64,000 nucleotides of DNA from Polymorphobacter megasporae (GTDB lineage Bacteria; Pseudomonadota; Alphaproteobacteria; Sphingomonadales; Sphingomonadaceae), in assembly GCF_018982885.2 (NCBI RefSeq), contig NZ_CP081848.1, forward strand, positions 2,108,001-2,172,000, read 5' to 3'. Of this stretch, positions 36,258-45,292 are shown piece by piece. The notes beneath the pieces were generated by a model. The model had not been told where the DNA came from and did no database searches. It was given only the letters and a program-made list of their open reading frames with translations. The translations under genes were made by a program, and so were the position numbers. Position 1 is the stretch's first letter; the number at the start of each line of letters is the position of its first letter.

Positions 36258-37688
36258 ATGGGCGAAACGATGCTGCGCTTTACCGGCGTCGAGCAGGCAT
36301 ATCCGCAGAAGCGGATGGCCGCCGATCGCGCCGACGATTTCCTCGAGATCGCGCGGCCGTATATCCTCGCCAAGGCCGAGGAGCAGGCGTCGCGGTGTTC
36401 ACAGTGCGGGGTGCCGTTCTGCCAGGTCCATTGCCCGCTCCACAACAATATCCCCGACTGGCTCCGCCTGACCGCTGAGGGGCGGCTCGAGGAAGCTTAT
36501 GAGGCGTCGTCGGCGACGTCGTCGATGCCCGAGATCTGCGGGCGGATCTGCCCGCAGGACAAGTTGTGCGAAGGCAACTGCGTGATCGAGCCGGGGTTCG
36601 GCTCGGTGACGATCGGGTCGGTCGAGAAATTCATCACCGACACCGCGTGGGAGATGGGTTGGGTCCGCCCGGTCCGGGTCGTCGCCGACCGCTCGGGCCA
36701 GTCGGTCGGCATCATCGGCGCGGGGCCGGCCGGGCTGACCGCCGCCGAGATGCTGCGGATCAAGGGCTATAACGTCCACGTCTACGACCGCCACGACCGC
36801 GCGGGCGGGCTGCTGACCTATGGCATCCCCGGCTTCAAGCTCGAGAAGGAGGTCGTGATGCGCCGCGTCGCGCGGCTCGAGGACGCCGGGATCGTCTTCC
36901 ACCGCGAGTTCGAGGTCGGGCGCGACGCGACCCTCGACGACCTGCGCGCGCGCCACGACGCGGTCCTCATCGCCACCGGCGTCTATGCCGCGCGCGATAT
37001 CTCGGCCCCCGGGGTCGGGGCCGACGGCATCGTGCCCGCGCTCGACTATCTGTTCGCGAGCAACCGCCGCGGCTTCGGCGATGACGTGCCGGGAGCTGAG
37101 GCGCTCGACGCGAGCGGCAAGCACGTCGTCGTCATCGGCGGCGGCGACACCGCGATGGACTGCGTCCGCACCGCCGTCCGGCAGGGCGCGGCGTCGGTCA
37201 AGTGCCTCTACCGCCGCGACCGCACCAACATGCCGGGCTCCCCCCGCGAAGTCGCCAATGCCGAGGAGGAGGGGGTCGAATTCGTCTGGCTCTCGGCTCC
37301 CGCGGCGTTTGAAGGCGACACCGTCACCCACGTCCGCGCCAACGCGATGCGCCTCGGCACCGCCGACGGCAGCGGGCGGCGCGCCCCCGAGGTCGACCCC
37401 GGCGGCGACTTCCGCGTCCCCGCCGACCTCGTCATTAAGGCACTCGGTTTCGACGCCGAGGACCTCCCCGCGATGTTCGGCGCCCCCGACCTCCGTGTCA
37501 CCCGCTGGGGCACGCTCCGCTGCGACGGCAAGACGATGAGCACGAGCCTCGACGGGGTGTTCGCGGCGGGCGACATCGTCCGCGGCGCATCGCTGGTCGT
37601 GTGGGCGATCCGCGACGGGCGCGACGTCGCGACGTCGATGCACGCATATCTGCGCGCGAAGGTTGCGGTGGAGCGGGTGGCGGCGTGA
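36258..37688 (+). CDS. gltD: Glutamate synthase (NADPH) small subunit GltD
   Basis: A 476-residue flavoprotein that takes electrons from NADPH and passes them to GltB for glutamate synthesis from glutamine and 2-oxoglutarate. The two low-potential [4Fe-4S] clusters are ligated by C47, C50, C55, C59 and C94, C98, C104, C108. FAD binds at VGIIGAGPAGLTAAEML and NADPH at VVVIGGGDTAMDCVRTA. The usual length. The start is ATG 36258, preceded by GAAGGGAA. In this operon gltD comes before gltB, and two toxin-antitoxin genes lie between them. Confidence 0.96.
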   Translation: MGETMLRFTGVEQAYPQKRMAADRADDFLEIARPYILAKAEEQASRCSQCGVPFCQVHCPLHNNIPDWLRLTAEGRLEEAYEASSATSSMPEICGRICPQDKLCEGNCVIEPGFGSVTIGSVEKFITDTAWEMGWVRPVRVVADRSGQSVGIIGAGPAGLTAAEMLRIKGYNVHVYDRHDRAGGLLTYGIPGFKLEKEVVMRRVARLEDAGIVFHREFEVGRDATLDDLRARHDAVLIATGVYAARDISAPGVGADGIVPALDYLFASNRRGFGDDVPGAEALDASGKHVVVIGGGDTAMDCVRTAVRQGAASVKCLYRRDRTNMPGSPREVANAEEEGVEFVWLSAPAAFEGDTVTHVRANAMRLGTADGSGRRAPEVDPGGDFRVPADLVIKALGFDAEDLPAMFGAPDLRVTRWGTLRCDGKTMSTSLDGVFAAGDIVRGASLVVWAIRDGRDVATSMHAYLRAKVAVERVAA

Positions 37689-37981
37689 GGCTGACCGACC
37701 ACGAAGTCGCCGCGATCAAGGCGGCTGCGCGCGAAGCGTTCGGCGAGACTGCGGTCGTGCGCCTGTTCGGCAGCCGGATCGACGACAGTCTGCGGGGGGG
37801 TGACGTCGACCTCCACGTCGAGTCCGACCCCTTGCCCGACGAGTGGCACGCGAAAGGCCGCTTCGAGGATCGGCTGTTCGAGCGCATCGAACCGCGCAAG
37901 GTCGACTTGATCGTCAGCCAGCGCGGTGGGACGCCACGCGGGTTCGAGCGCATCGCCTATCGCGACGGGATCGTGCTGTGA
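37685..37981 (+). CDS. mntA: MNT-type nucleotidyltransferase antitoxin MntA
   Basis: A 98-residue minimal nucleotidyltransferase. The active site reads LFGSRIDDSLRGGDVDLHVE: G29-S30, then D40 and D42, the GSx9DxD signature; a third acidic residue is likely D74 in KVDLIV. It starts at GTG 37685, overlapping the gltD stop as GTGA. The next gene is a HEPN protein. In characterised HepT/MntA pairs MntA silences HepT by adding AMP to a tyrosine near its active site. I infer the same role from the paired motifs. Confidence 0.85.
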   Translation: MRLTDHEVAAIKAAAREAFGETAVVRLFGSRIDDSLRGGDVDLHVESDPLPDEWHAKGRFEDRLFERIEPRKVDLIVSQRGGTPRGFERIAYRDGIVL

Positions 37982-38451
37982 CCGACGCCGATCGCCAGAT
38001 TATCGACGACATCGTGACGCGGCTGCGCGACCTGCTGGTCAGCCTCGATGCCGGCGTTGAGGCGGTTCGACCACTTCCTGTCGACGGTGACGCGCTGACA
38101 AGTCTGCCGCCGCTAAAGAAGCTCGTCGCATCCGGCTACATCAAGACGATCGAGCAGCTGGAAGACCAACTCGCGCGCCTGTTCCGCACGATCCTCGTCG
38201 TCAACGACGTCGACCTCACCGGACTTTTCGCGCGTGATATCGCCGACATGATGGACAAGCTCGAAATCGTCGATGACGTCGAGCGTTGGTCGTCGCTCGT
38301 TCGCCTGCGCAACAAGCTGGTCCACGACTATCCGCTGACCAGCGCGTCGCGGCTGGCTCGCCTGATCGAGGCGGACGAAGCCGCGGACTTCATCAAGACA
38401 ACCGCTGACAATGCGCTTGGCTATCTCAAGCAGAGAGGATGGCTCGCATGA
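37978..38451 (+). CDS. hepT: HEPN-domain toxin HepT
   Basis: A 157-residue all-helical HEPN protein. The RNase motif RNKLVHDY gives R111, H116 and Y118 (Rx4HxY); the tyrosine is the residue AMPylated by MntA in studied systems. It starts at GTG 37978, overlapping mntA, and its stop overlaps the gltB ATG at 38448. As a toxin gene inside an essential-type biosynthetic operon with coupled translation, its output is tied to that of glutamate synthase. At about 157 residues it is somewhat longer than many HepT proteins (110-140). Confidence 0.85.
   Translation: MTDADRQIIDDIVTRLRDLLVSLDAGVEAVRPLPVDGDALTSLPPLKKLVASGYIKTIEQLEDQLARLFRTILVVNDVDLTGLFARDIADMMDKLEIVDDVERWSSLVRLRNKLVHDYPLTSASRLARLIEADEAADFIKTTADNALGYLKQRGWLA
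38433..38450 (+). promoter_or_regulatory. Ribosome binding site that decides the gltB start
   Basis: GAGAGG (38433-38438) lies 9 bases before ATG 38448 and directly abuts ATG 38439. The spacing favours 38448, which also gives the ATGA overlap with hepT. Confidence 0.65.
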
Positions 38452-41400
38452 CCACCACCACCGCCTCCCCCGAAGAACGCGCCCGTGTTGCCGAATTCGG
38501 CATGTACCGCCCCGACCTCGAATCCGATGCGTGCGGGGTCGGCCTCATCGCCGCGACCGACGGGCGGCCCTCGCGCCGGGTCGTCACCGCGGCGATCGAC
38601 GCGCTCAAGGCCGTCTGGCACCGCGGCGCGGTCGATGCCGATGGCAAGACCGGGGATGGGGCGGGGATCCACGTCGAGCTGCCGCGCGATTTCTTCATCG
38701 AACATATCGGGCGCGCGGGTCACGCGCCGAAGCCGAACCTGCTCGCGGTCGGGCAGATCTTCCTGCCGCGGACCGATCTTGCCGCGCAGGAGACGTGCCG
38801 GACGATCGTCGAGAGCGAGATCATCGGCTTCGGCTACACGATCTACGGCTGGCGGCAGGTGCCGGTCGACGTCGGCGTGATCGGGACCAAGGCGATGGCG
38901 TCGCGTCCCGAGATCGAGCAGATCATGATCGCCGGCCCGCTTCCGACTGCGGCGGGCGATCCGGCGGGCAACGCCGCGATCGAGGCGTTCGAGAAGGACC
39001 TCTACCTCATCCGCCGCCGGATCGAGCGCGCGGTGATCGCGGCACAGATCCAGGGCTTCTACGTCTGCTCGCTGTCGGCGCGGTCGATCATCTACAAGGG
39101 GCTGTTCCTCGCCGAGGAGCTTTCGGTTTTCTACCCCGACCTGATGGACGAGCGCTTCGTGTCGCGCTTCGCGATCTACCACCAGCGCTACAGCACCAAC
39201 ACCTTCCCGCAATGGTGGCTGGCGCAGCCGTTCCGCTGCCTCGCGCACAACGGCGAGATCAACACCGTCCGCGGCAACAAGAACTGGATGAAAAGCCACG
39301 AGATCAAGATGGCGGCGTCGGCGTTTGGCGAGCATTCGGAGGACATCAAGCCGCTGATCCCGGCAGGCGCGAGCGACACCGCCGCGTTGGACGCGGTGTT
39401 CGAGGCGTTCGTTCGCTCGGGCCGCGACGCGCCGACGGCGAAGCTGATGATGATCCCCGAGGCGTGGCAGAAGGACGACACGCTGCCCGACGCGCACCGC
39501 GCGATGTACGCGTTTTTCGCGAGCGTGATGGAGGCATGGGACGGTCCGGCGGCGCTGGCGATGACCGACGGGCGCTGGGTGCTTGCGGGCGTTGATCGCA
39601 GCGCGCTGCGCCCGATGCGCTACCTGCTGACCAACGACGGGCTGCTCGTCACGGGGTCGGAGGCGGGGATGGTCGTCGTTCCGGAAACCTCGATCACCGC
39701 CAAGGGCGCGCTCGGTCCGGGCGAGATGATCGCGGTCGACCTCGACGGCGAGCTGGGGGAAGGACCGCGTTTCTATTCCGACCGCGCGATCAAGGACCGC
39801 ATCGCCGGGGCGCAGCCGTACGCCGACTGGGTCGAGCATTTCCGCAACTTCACCGACATCCCCGGGCACGACGGGGCGCAGCCCGCCCCCGCCTTCACCC
39901 GGAGCGAACTTCGCCAGCGGCAGGTCGCGGCGGGGCTGACGATGGAGGACATGGAACTGCTCCTCAGCCCGATGGTCGAGGACGCCAAGGAGGCGGTCGG
40001 CAGCATGGGCGACGACACCCCGCTCGCGGTGATCTCGTCGCGCGCGCGGTGCCTCAGCCACTTCTTCCGCCAGAACTTCAGCCAGGTGACCAACCCGCCG
40101 ATCGACTCGCTGCGCGAGACGCGGGTGATGTCGCTCAAGACGCGCTTCTCGAATTTCGCCAACATCCTCGATCACGACGCGCGACAGGAGGGGGTGATGG
40201 TCCTCGACTCGCCGGTCCTGACCAACCTCGGCTGGGACCTGCTCGGGCGGCATTATGCGGCGCAGGCGGCGACGATCGATTGCACCTTCGAAGTCAGCGG
40301 CGGTCCCGATGGCCTGCGCGCGGCGATCGCGCGGGTCCGCGCCGAGGCCGAGCACGCGGTCCGCTCGGGCAAGTCGCAACTGTTCCTGACCGACGAGAAC
40401 CAGTCGGCCGACCGCGCCGGGATCACGATGATCCTCGCCGCCGCCGGAGTGCACACCCACCTCGTTGCCAAGGGTTTGCGCGCATTTTCGAGCATCAACG
40501 TTCGCTCGTCCGAATGCCTCGACACGCATTATTTCGCGGTGCTGGTCGGGGTCGGGGCGACGACGGTCAACGCGTACCTCGCGCAGGAGGCGATCGCCGA
40601 CCGCCACGCGCGCGGGCTGTTCGGCGCGCGGAGCTATGACGAGTGCGTCGCGCGCTACAAGAAGGCGGTCGAGGACGGGCTGCTCAAGATCATGGGCAAG
40701 ATGGGCATCGCGGTCATCTCGTCGTACCGCGGCGGCTATAACTTCGAGGCGGTCGGGCTGAGCCGCGCGCTGGTCAACGACTTCTTTCCGGGCATGCCGG
40801 CGAAGATCTCGGGGGAGGGCTTCGCCTCGATCCATTTGAACGCGCAACTGCGCCACGAAAAGGCGTGGGACGAGGACGTCGCCGCATTGCCGGTCGGCGG
40901 GCTGTACCGCTACCGCGCCGGGGCCGAGGACCACGCCTATCAGGCGAATTTGATCCACCTGCTCCAGACTGCGGTGACCAACGACAGCTATTCCGACTAT
41001 GTCCGCTTCACCCGCGGCGTCGCCGAACTGCCGCCGATCTACCTCCGCGACCTGCTCGAATTCAACTTCGCGCGGACCCCGGCGCGGATCGACACGGTCG
41101 AATCGATTACCGAGATCCGCAAGCGCTTCGTCACCCCGGGCATGTCGCTCGGCGCGCTCGGGCCCGAGGCGCACGAGACGCTGGCGATCGCGATGAACCG
41201 GATCGGCGCGAAGGCGGTCAGCGGCGAGGGCGGCGAGGACCGCAAGCGCTTCACCCCCTACGCCAACGGCGACAACGCGAATTCGGCGGTCAAGCAGATC
41301 GCGTCGGGGCGCTTTGGCGTCACCGCGGAATATCTGAACGCGTGCACCGAGATCGAGATCAAGGTCGCGCAGGGGGCGAAGCCGGGCGAGGGCGGCCAGC

Positions 41401-43016
41401 TTCCCGGCTTCAAGGTCACCGAGCTGATCGCGCGGCTGCGGCATTCGACCCCCGGCGTGATGCTGATCTCGCCGCCGCCGCACCACGATATCTATTCGAT
41501 CGAGGACCTCGCGCAGCTGATCTACGACCTCAAGCAGATCAATCCGTTCGCGCGGGTCTGCGTCAAGCTGGTCAGCTCGGCGGGCATCGGCACCGTCGCC
41601 GCGGGCGTCGCCAAGGCGCACGCCGACGTCATCCTGATCTCAGGGCATGTCGGCGGCACCGCCGCGTCGCCGCAATCGTCGATCAAATACGCCGGGACGC
41701 CGTGGGAGATGGGCCTGTCGGAGGTCAACCAGGTGCTGACGCTCAACGGCCTGCGCCACCGCGTTAAGCTGCGCACCGACGGCGGCTTGAAGACCGGGCG
41801 CGACATCGTGATCGCCGCGATCCTCGGCGCCGAGGAATACGGCATCGGCACGCTCGGGCTCGTCGCGATGGGGTGCATCATGGTCCGCCAATGCCACTCG
41901 AACACCTGCCCCGTCGGCATCTGCTCGCAGGACGAGGCGCTCCGGGCCAAGTTCAGCGGGACGCCCGAGAAGGTCATCAACCTGATGAGCTTCATCGCCG
42001 AGGAGGTCCGCGACATTCTCGCCAAGCTCGGCGCGAAGTCGTTGGACGAGGTCATCGGCCGGACCGAGCTGCTCCGGCAGGTCAGCCGCGGCGCCGAACA
42101 TCTCGACGACCTCGACTTGAACCCGATCCTCGTCAAGGTCGACGCCCCCGACGAATCGCGCCGCTTCGGCATCGCCAACCACCGCAACGAGGTCCCCGAC
42201 AGCCTTGACCTCGACATATTGCGCGACGGCGCGGCGCTGTTCGACCGCGCCGAGAAAATGCAGCTGACCTACACCGTCCGCAACACCCACCGCGCGGTCG
42301 GCACGCGCGCGTCGTCGGCGATCGTCCGCAAGTTCGGCATGACGGGCTTGGCACCCGGCCACCTCCACGTCCGGCTGCGCGGCTCGGCGGGGCAGAGCCT
42401 CGGCGCGTTCGGCGTCCAGGGGTTGAAGCTCGAGGTCTTCGGCGAGGCGAACGACTATGTCGGCAAGGGGCTGAGCGGCGCGACGATCGTCGTCCGCCCG
42501 ATGGTGTCGTCGACGCTCGTCGCGCGCGACAACACGATTATCGGCAACACGGTATTATACGGCGCGACGTCGGGGCGGCTATTCGCGGCGGGACGCGCGG
42601 GCGAGCGCTTCGCGGTGCGAAACTCGGGCGCAACCGTCGTCGTCGAGGGCTGCGGCGCAAACGGCTGCGAATATATGACCGGGGGCGTCGCCGTCATACT
42701 CGGCAAGGCGGGCGAGAATTTCGGCGCAGGGATGACCGGCGGCATGGCGTTCGTCCATGACGCCGACGGCAATTTTGCGCGGAAGATCAACCCTGACAGC
42801 ATCGTCCTGAACCGCATCGCCAGCGCGCATTGGGACGGCGTGCTGCGCGGCCTAATCGAGGAGCATGAGGCGGAGACCGGGTCGAAATGGGCAGCCGAAC
42901 TGCTGCTCGACTGGGAGCGTGCCCGTGGCGATTTTTGGCAGGTGTGTCCGAAGGAGATGCTGACGCGGCTGGCGCATCCGTTGGTCGACGCGCGGGTCAT
43001 GGAGGCGGCGGAGTAG
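38448..43016 (+). CDS. gltB: Glutamate synthase large subunit GltB
   Basis: A 1522-residue enzyme. An N-terminal propeptide of 28 residues precedes C29 (ESDACGVG), the Ntn-amidotransferase nucleophile that releases ammonia from glutamine. The central and FMN-binding synthase domains follow (PPPHHDIYSIEDLAQLIYDL, CVKLVSSAGIGTVAAGVAKA), then the [3Fe-4S] ligands in CHSNTCPVGIC, and finally the beta-helix GXGXG domain. The size is normal. ATG 38439 is an alternative start three codons upstream. Confidence 0.96.
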   Translation: MTTTTASPEERARVAEFGMYRPDLESDACGVGLIAATDGRPSRRVVTAAIDALKAVWHRGAVDADGKTGDGAGIHVELPRDFFIEHIGRAGHAPKPNLLAVGQIFLPRTDLAAQETCRTIVESEIIGFGYTIYGWRQVPVDVGVIGTKAMASRPEIEQIMIAGPLPTAAGDPAGNAAIEAFEKDLYLIRRRIERAVIAAQIQGFYVCSLSARSIIYKGLFLAEELSVFYPDLMDERFVSRFAIYHQRYSTNTFPQWWLAQPFRCLAHNGEINTVRGNKNWMKSHEIKMAASAFGEHSEDIKPLIPAGASDTAALDAVFEAFVRSGRDAPTAKLMMIPEAWQKDDTLPDAHRAMYAFFASVMEAWDGPAALAMTDGRWVLAGVDRSALRPMRYLLTNDGLLVTGSEAGMVVVPETSITAKGALGPGEMIAVDLDGELGEGPRFYSDRAIKDRIAGAQPYADWVEHFRNFTDIPGHDGAQPAPAFTRSELRQRQVAAGLTMEDMELLLSPMVEDAKEAVGSMGDDTPLAVISSRARCLSHFFRQNFSQVTNPPIDSLRETRVMSLKTRFSNFANILDHDARQEGVMVLDSPVLTNLGWDLLGRHYAAQAATIDCTFEVSGGPDGLRAAIARVRAEAEHAVRSGKSQLFLTDENQSADRAGITMILAAAGVHTHLVAKGLRAFSSINVRSSECLDTHYFAVLVGVGATTVNAYLAQEAIADRHARGLFGARSYDECVARYKKAVEDGLLKIMGKMGIAVISSYRGGYNFEAVGLSRALVNDFFPGMPAKISGEGFASIHLNAQLRHEKAWDEDVAALPVGGLYRYRAGAEDHAYQANLIHLLQTAVTNDSYSDYVRFTRGVAELPPIYLRDLLEFNFARTPARIDTVESITEIRKRFVTPGMSLGALGPEAHETLAIAMNRIGAKAVSGEGGEDRKRFTPYANGDNANSAVKQIASGRFGVTAEYLNACTEIEIKVAQGAKPGEGGQLPGFKVTELIARLRHSTPGVMLISPPPHHDIYSIEDLAQLIYDLKQINPFARVCVKLVSSAGIGTVAAGVAKAHADVILISGHVGGTAASPQSSIKYAGTPWEMGLSEVNQVLTLNGLRHRVKLRTDGGLKTGRDIVIAAILGAEEYGIGTLGLVAMGCIMVRQCHSNTCPVGICSQDEALRAKFSGTPEKVINLMSFIAEEVRDILAKLGAKSLDEVIGRTELLRQVSRGAEHLDDLDLNPILVKVDAPDESRRFGIANHRNEVPDSLDLDILRDGAALFDRAEKMQLTYTVRNTHRAVGTRASSAIVRKFGMTGLAPGHLHVRLRGSAGQSLGAFGVQGLKLEVFGEANDYVGKGLSGATIVVRPMVSSTLVARDNTIIGNTVLYGATSGRLFAAGRAGERFAVRNSGATVVVEGCGANGCEYMTGGVAVILGKAGENFGAGMTGGMAFVHDADGNFARKINPDSIVLNRIASAHWDGVLRGLIEEHEAETGSKWAAELLLDWERARGDFWQVCPKEMLTRLAHPLVDARVMEAAE

Positions 43017-43025
43017 GGGACTGCT

Positions 43026-43203
43026 AAATCCTCCCCGCCTTCGGGGAGGGGGACCGCGCCGCTTCAGGCGTGGTGGAGGGGCGGTGGTACGGGCTCAGGC
43101 GTGGCAGGACTGGCGATGTGGCAGGGTCGGCGTGTGAGCCCGCTCGACCGCCCCTCCACCATGCAAGGGCATGGTCCCCCTCCCCGAAGACGGGGAGGAT
43201 TTT
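43026..43203. repeat. Intergenic inverted repeat after gltB (second REP-like family)
   Basis: The left arm starts AAATCCTCCCCGCCTTCGGG and the right arm ends in its inverse (CCCCGAAGACGGGGAGGATTT at the right end). GGTGGAGGGGCGG and CCGCCCCTCCACC pair further inside. Each arm also holds its own small GC-rich hairpin. It could terminate gltB transcription. Confidence 0.75.
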
Positions 43204-43275
43204 GGCGCGGAGCCCCATATTGAAGTCGCAACTGTCTTATCCATATAAGACACGCACGATTTCAGGAGTTCCCAC

Positions 43276-43542
43276 ATGGCCGACCGTAAAGACCCGCCGA
43301 TTTCCGAGGCGCTGATGGCACTCCTTGCCGGTGCCGCACCGCTGTTTGAGCGCGCCAAGGCGTCGGGGCTGTTCCGCGACCGTCCGATCGACGTCACCCC
43401 GAACGCCCCGTCGACGCCGACGCCGCCGACCCCCGACACCCCCGATGCCGCGCAGAAATCGGCGCTGCAGGAGATCATCGTGTCGCAGGCGATGAAGATC
43501 GTCGCGTTGGAGGCGGAAGTCGCGCGGCTCAAGGCGGGCTGA
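43276..43542 (+). CDS. Small hypothetical protein (88 aa)
   Basis: CAGGAG sits about 7 bases before ATG 43276. The N-terminal 35 residues are helical (ISEALMALLAGAAPLFERAKA), a Thr/Pro linker follows (PSTPTPPTPDTPD), then a short coiled coil (LQEIIVSQAMKIVALEAEVARL). No family recognised. It is followed by the DUF1636 gene after 52 bases. Confidence 0.65.
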   Translation: MADRKDPPISEALMALLAGAAPLFERAKASGLFRDRPIDVTPNAPSTPTPPTPDTPDAAQKSALQEIIVSQAMKIVALEAEVARLKAG

Positions 43543-43594
43543 CCTCGCGGTCGCACCGCTTTCGCGCGGCCGACGATTGGGGCATTGGGACAGG

Positions 43595-43972
43595 GTGCTG
43601 AAACCCGCATCCTCCGGCCCCGCGCTGATCGTCTGCTCGACCTGCCGCGGCCCCGACGGCGCGGCCGGCGGCGGCGCAGCGTTACTCAAGGCGTTGCGCG
43701 AGTCTGGGCGTGACCTCGATGGCACCATTGCGGTCGACAAGATGGCGTGCCTGTGGAGCTGCGGCGCGGGGGCTTCGGTCCAGCTCCGCGCGCCCGGCAA
43801 GATCGGCTACGTCATGGGCGGATTCGCCGCCGCCGACGCGCCCGACATCCTTGCCTTCGCCGCCGCTTATGCCGCGACCGCCGATGGCGAGGTGCCGTTC
43901 GACCTATGGCCGAAAGGCGTGCTGGGACACTTCATCGCGCGCATCCCGCCGCCGGGACTGTTGATCCAGTAG
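43595..43972 (+). CDS. DUF1636 family metal-binding protein
   Basis: A 125-residue protein with the thioredoxin-like ferredoxin pattern of DUF1636: CSTCRG near the start and CLWSCGAGASVQL later, four cysteines placed to bind an iron-sulfur cluster or metal. Start chosen at GTG 43595, close to the conserved region; TTG 43577 would add six residues. Members often occur near cobalamin genes, but none are in this window. Confidence 0.75.
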   Translation: MLKPASSGPALIVCSTCRGPDGAAGGGAALLKALRESGRDLDGTIAVDKMACLWSCGAGASVQLRAPGKIGYVMGGFAAADAPDILAFAAAYAATADGEVPFDLWPKGVLGHFIARIPPPGLLIQ

Positions 43973-44009
43973 CGATCGACGCGGGCGGCGGGGGATACCC
44001 GGGCGGTCG

Positions 44010-44444
44010 TCAGACCCGGGTGTTGATGTACGACACCAGCGTCTGATTTTCCTCGACGTGATGGTCGATGCGGGCGCGGACGACGTCGCGGACGCTGACG
44101 ATTCCGACCAGCGCGCCGTCGTCGAGCACCGGCAGATGGCGGAAATAGCCGTGATCCATCAGCTCCATCGCCTCGTTGATCGTCGTCGCCGGGGTGACGG
44201 TGGTGACATTGCTGGTCATCACGTCGCCGGCGTTGACCTTGTGAAGTTCGGGCCCTCGGCTCGCGAGCGCCTTGACGACGTCGCGCTCGCTGACGATCCC
44301 GGCGAGATCGCCCGCGCCGTCGAGCACGAGCACCGCCCCGATCCGCCGCGAGGCGATGGTTGCCACCAGCTCCATTAACGGCGTCTCCGGATGAACCGAG
44401 ATGATGGTGTTGCCCTTATCGCGCAGGATCGATGCAACCGTCAT
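44010..44444 (-). CDS. CBS-domain protein
   Basis: A 144-residue protein made of two CBS domains (a Bateman pair): PETPLMELVATIASRRIGAVLVLDG...GIVSERDVVKAL and TPATTINEAMELMDHGYFRHLPVLDDGALVGIVSVRDVV. Such stand-alone modules bind adenine nucleotides and act as energy or redox sensors. Monocistronic by spacing. The start is ATG 44444. Confidence 0.92.
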   Translation of the reverse strand: MTVASILRDKGNTIISVHPETPLMELVATIASRRIGAVLVLDGAGDLAGIVSERDVVKALASRGPELHKVNAGDVMTSNVTTVTPATTINEAMELMDHGYFRHLPVLDDGALVGIVSVRDVVRARIDHHVEENQTLVSYINTRV

Positions 44445-44540
44445 GTCCAGGCCTTCCCAGTTATCCGGGTATAGTGCCGAAGCATGCCGGCAGGGGCCAG
44501 TGCGCTAATGCCGCAAGCCCGGCCCCCGGTATCCGTAACG

Positions 44541-45233
44541 CTACTCGAGCTCGAACACGATGTTGACCGTGATCGCGAGCGATACCTCGCCCGGCACCAC
44601 CGGGGTCGAGTCCGCCGCCTTCGCGCGCAGCATCATCGCCATCGGGCGGATCACCGGGCCTTCGCCGCCGCTTTCGGAGATCGAGACGATGCGCTTGACG
44701 TGGAGCCCCGCTGCCTTGGCGTAGAGGTCGGCGCGGGCGCGGGCGGTGGCGACGGCGGCAACCCGCGCCTCGTCGAGCGCGGCATCGGCGGCGTCGACGA
44801 GGAAATTCGGCCCGCTGATTTGGTTCGCGCCAGCCGCGACGAGGGCATCGACCAGCCGCCCGGCGTCGTTCAACTTGCGAACGCGCAGCGACACCGAATT
44901 GGTCGCTTGATACCCCGTCAGCACGGGGGGCTGGTTGTCCTGATACTTGTATTGCGGCGCGAGGCTGAGCCCGCTCGTCTGGATGTCGCGCTCGGCGATC
45001 CCGGCCTTGCGGACGGCAGCGACGACCGCGGTCATCTGCGTCGCGTTCGCCGCCATCGCGCTTGCCGCAGTCGCCGCGGTGGTGACGACCCCGCCCGACA
45101 GGTCGGCGACGTCGGGCGCGCGGTCGGTGTGGCCCTCGGCGCTGACGGTCAGCGTCGGCACCTTGGGGCCGTCGTCGGCCAGCGCGGGAACGGCGGCGAT
45201 CAGGGCGGCGGCGGTAAGCAGGTGGCGGATCAT
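44541..45233 (-). CDS. SIMPL-domain (DUF541) periplasmic protein
   Basis: A 230-residue secreted protein: signal peptide MIRHLLTAAALIAAVPALA, then the SIMPL/DUF541 fold with VSAEGHTDRAPDVADLSGGV, GIAERDIQTSGLSLAPQY and ARARADLYAKAAGL. The start ATG 45233 has AGGAG 8 bases upstream, which rules out longer starts. E. coli YggE is a relative linked to oxidative stress protection; the function here is not shown. Confidence 0.9.
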   Translation of the reverse strand: MIRHLLTAAALIAAVPALADDGPKVPTLTVSAEGHTDRAPDVADLSGGVVTTAATAASAMAANATQMTAVVAAVRKAGIAERDIQTSGLSLAPQYKYQDNQPPVLTGYQATNSVSLRVRKLNDAGRLVDALVAAGANQISGPNFLVDAADAALDEARVAAVATARARADLYAKAAGLHVKRIVSISESGGEGPVIRPMAMMLRAKAADSTPVVPGEVSLAITVNIVFELE

Positions 45234-45292
45234 CGAAAGGTCTCCTTGACCCGATCTGACTATGACAGCGAACATGAACGCCGCCGCAACGA

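Noticed and set aside
35837-36448. A 203-codon minus-strand frame across the gltD upstream region
   Set aside because: It overlaps the gltD start and the candidate operator, and has no start signal or recognisable domain.
38439-38447. ATG 38439 as the gltB start
   Set aside because: The ribosome site GAGAGG abuts it directly; ATG 38448 has proper spacing and the 4-base overlap with hepT.
38421-41621. A 1066-codon open frame on the minus strand opposite gltB
   Set aside because: It is a shadow caused by high GC content. The composition is a monotonous Arg/Asp/Val/Leu mix, and the opposite strand encodes a perfect glutamate synthase.
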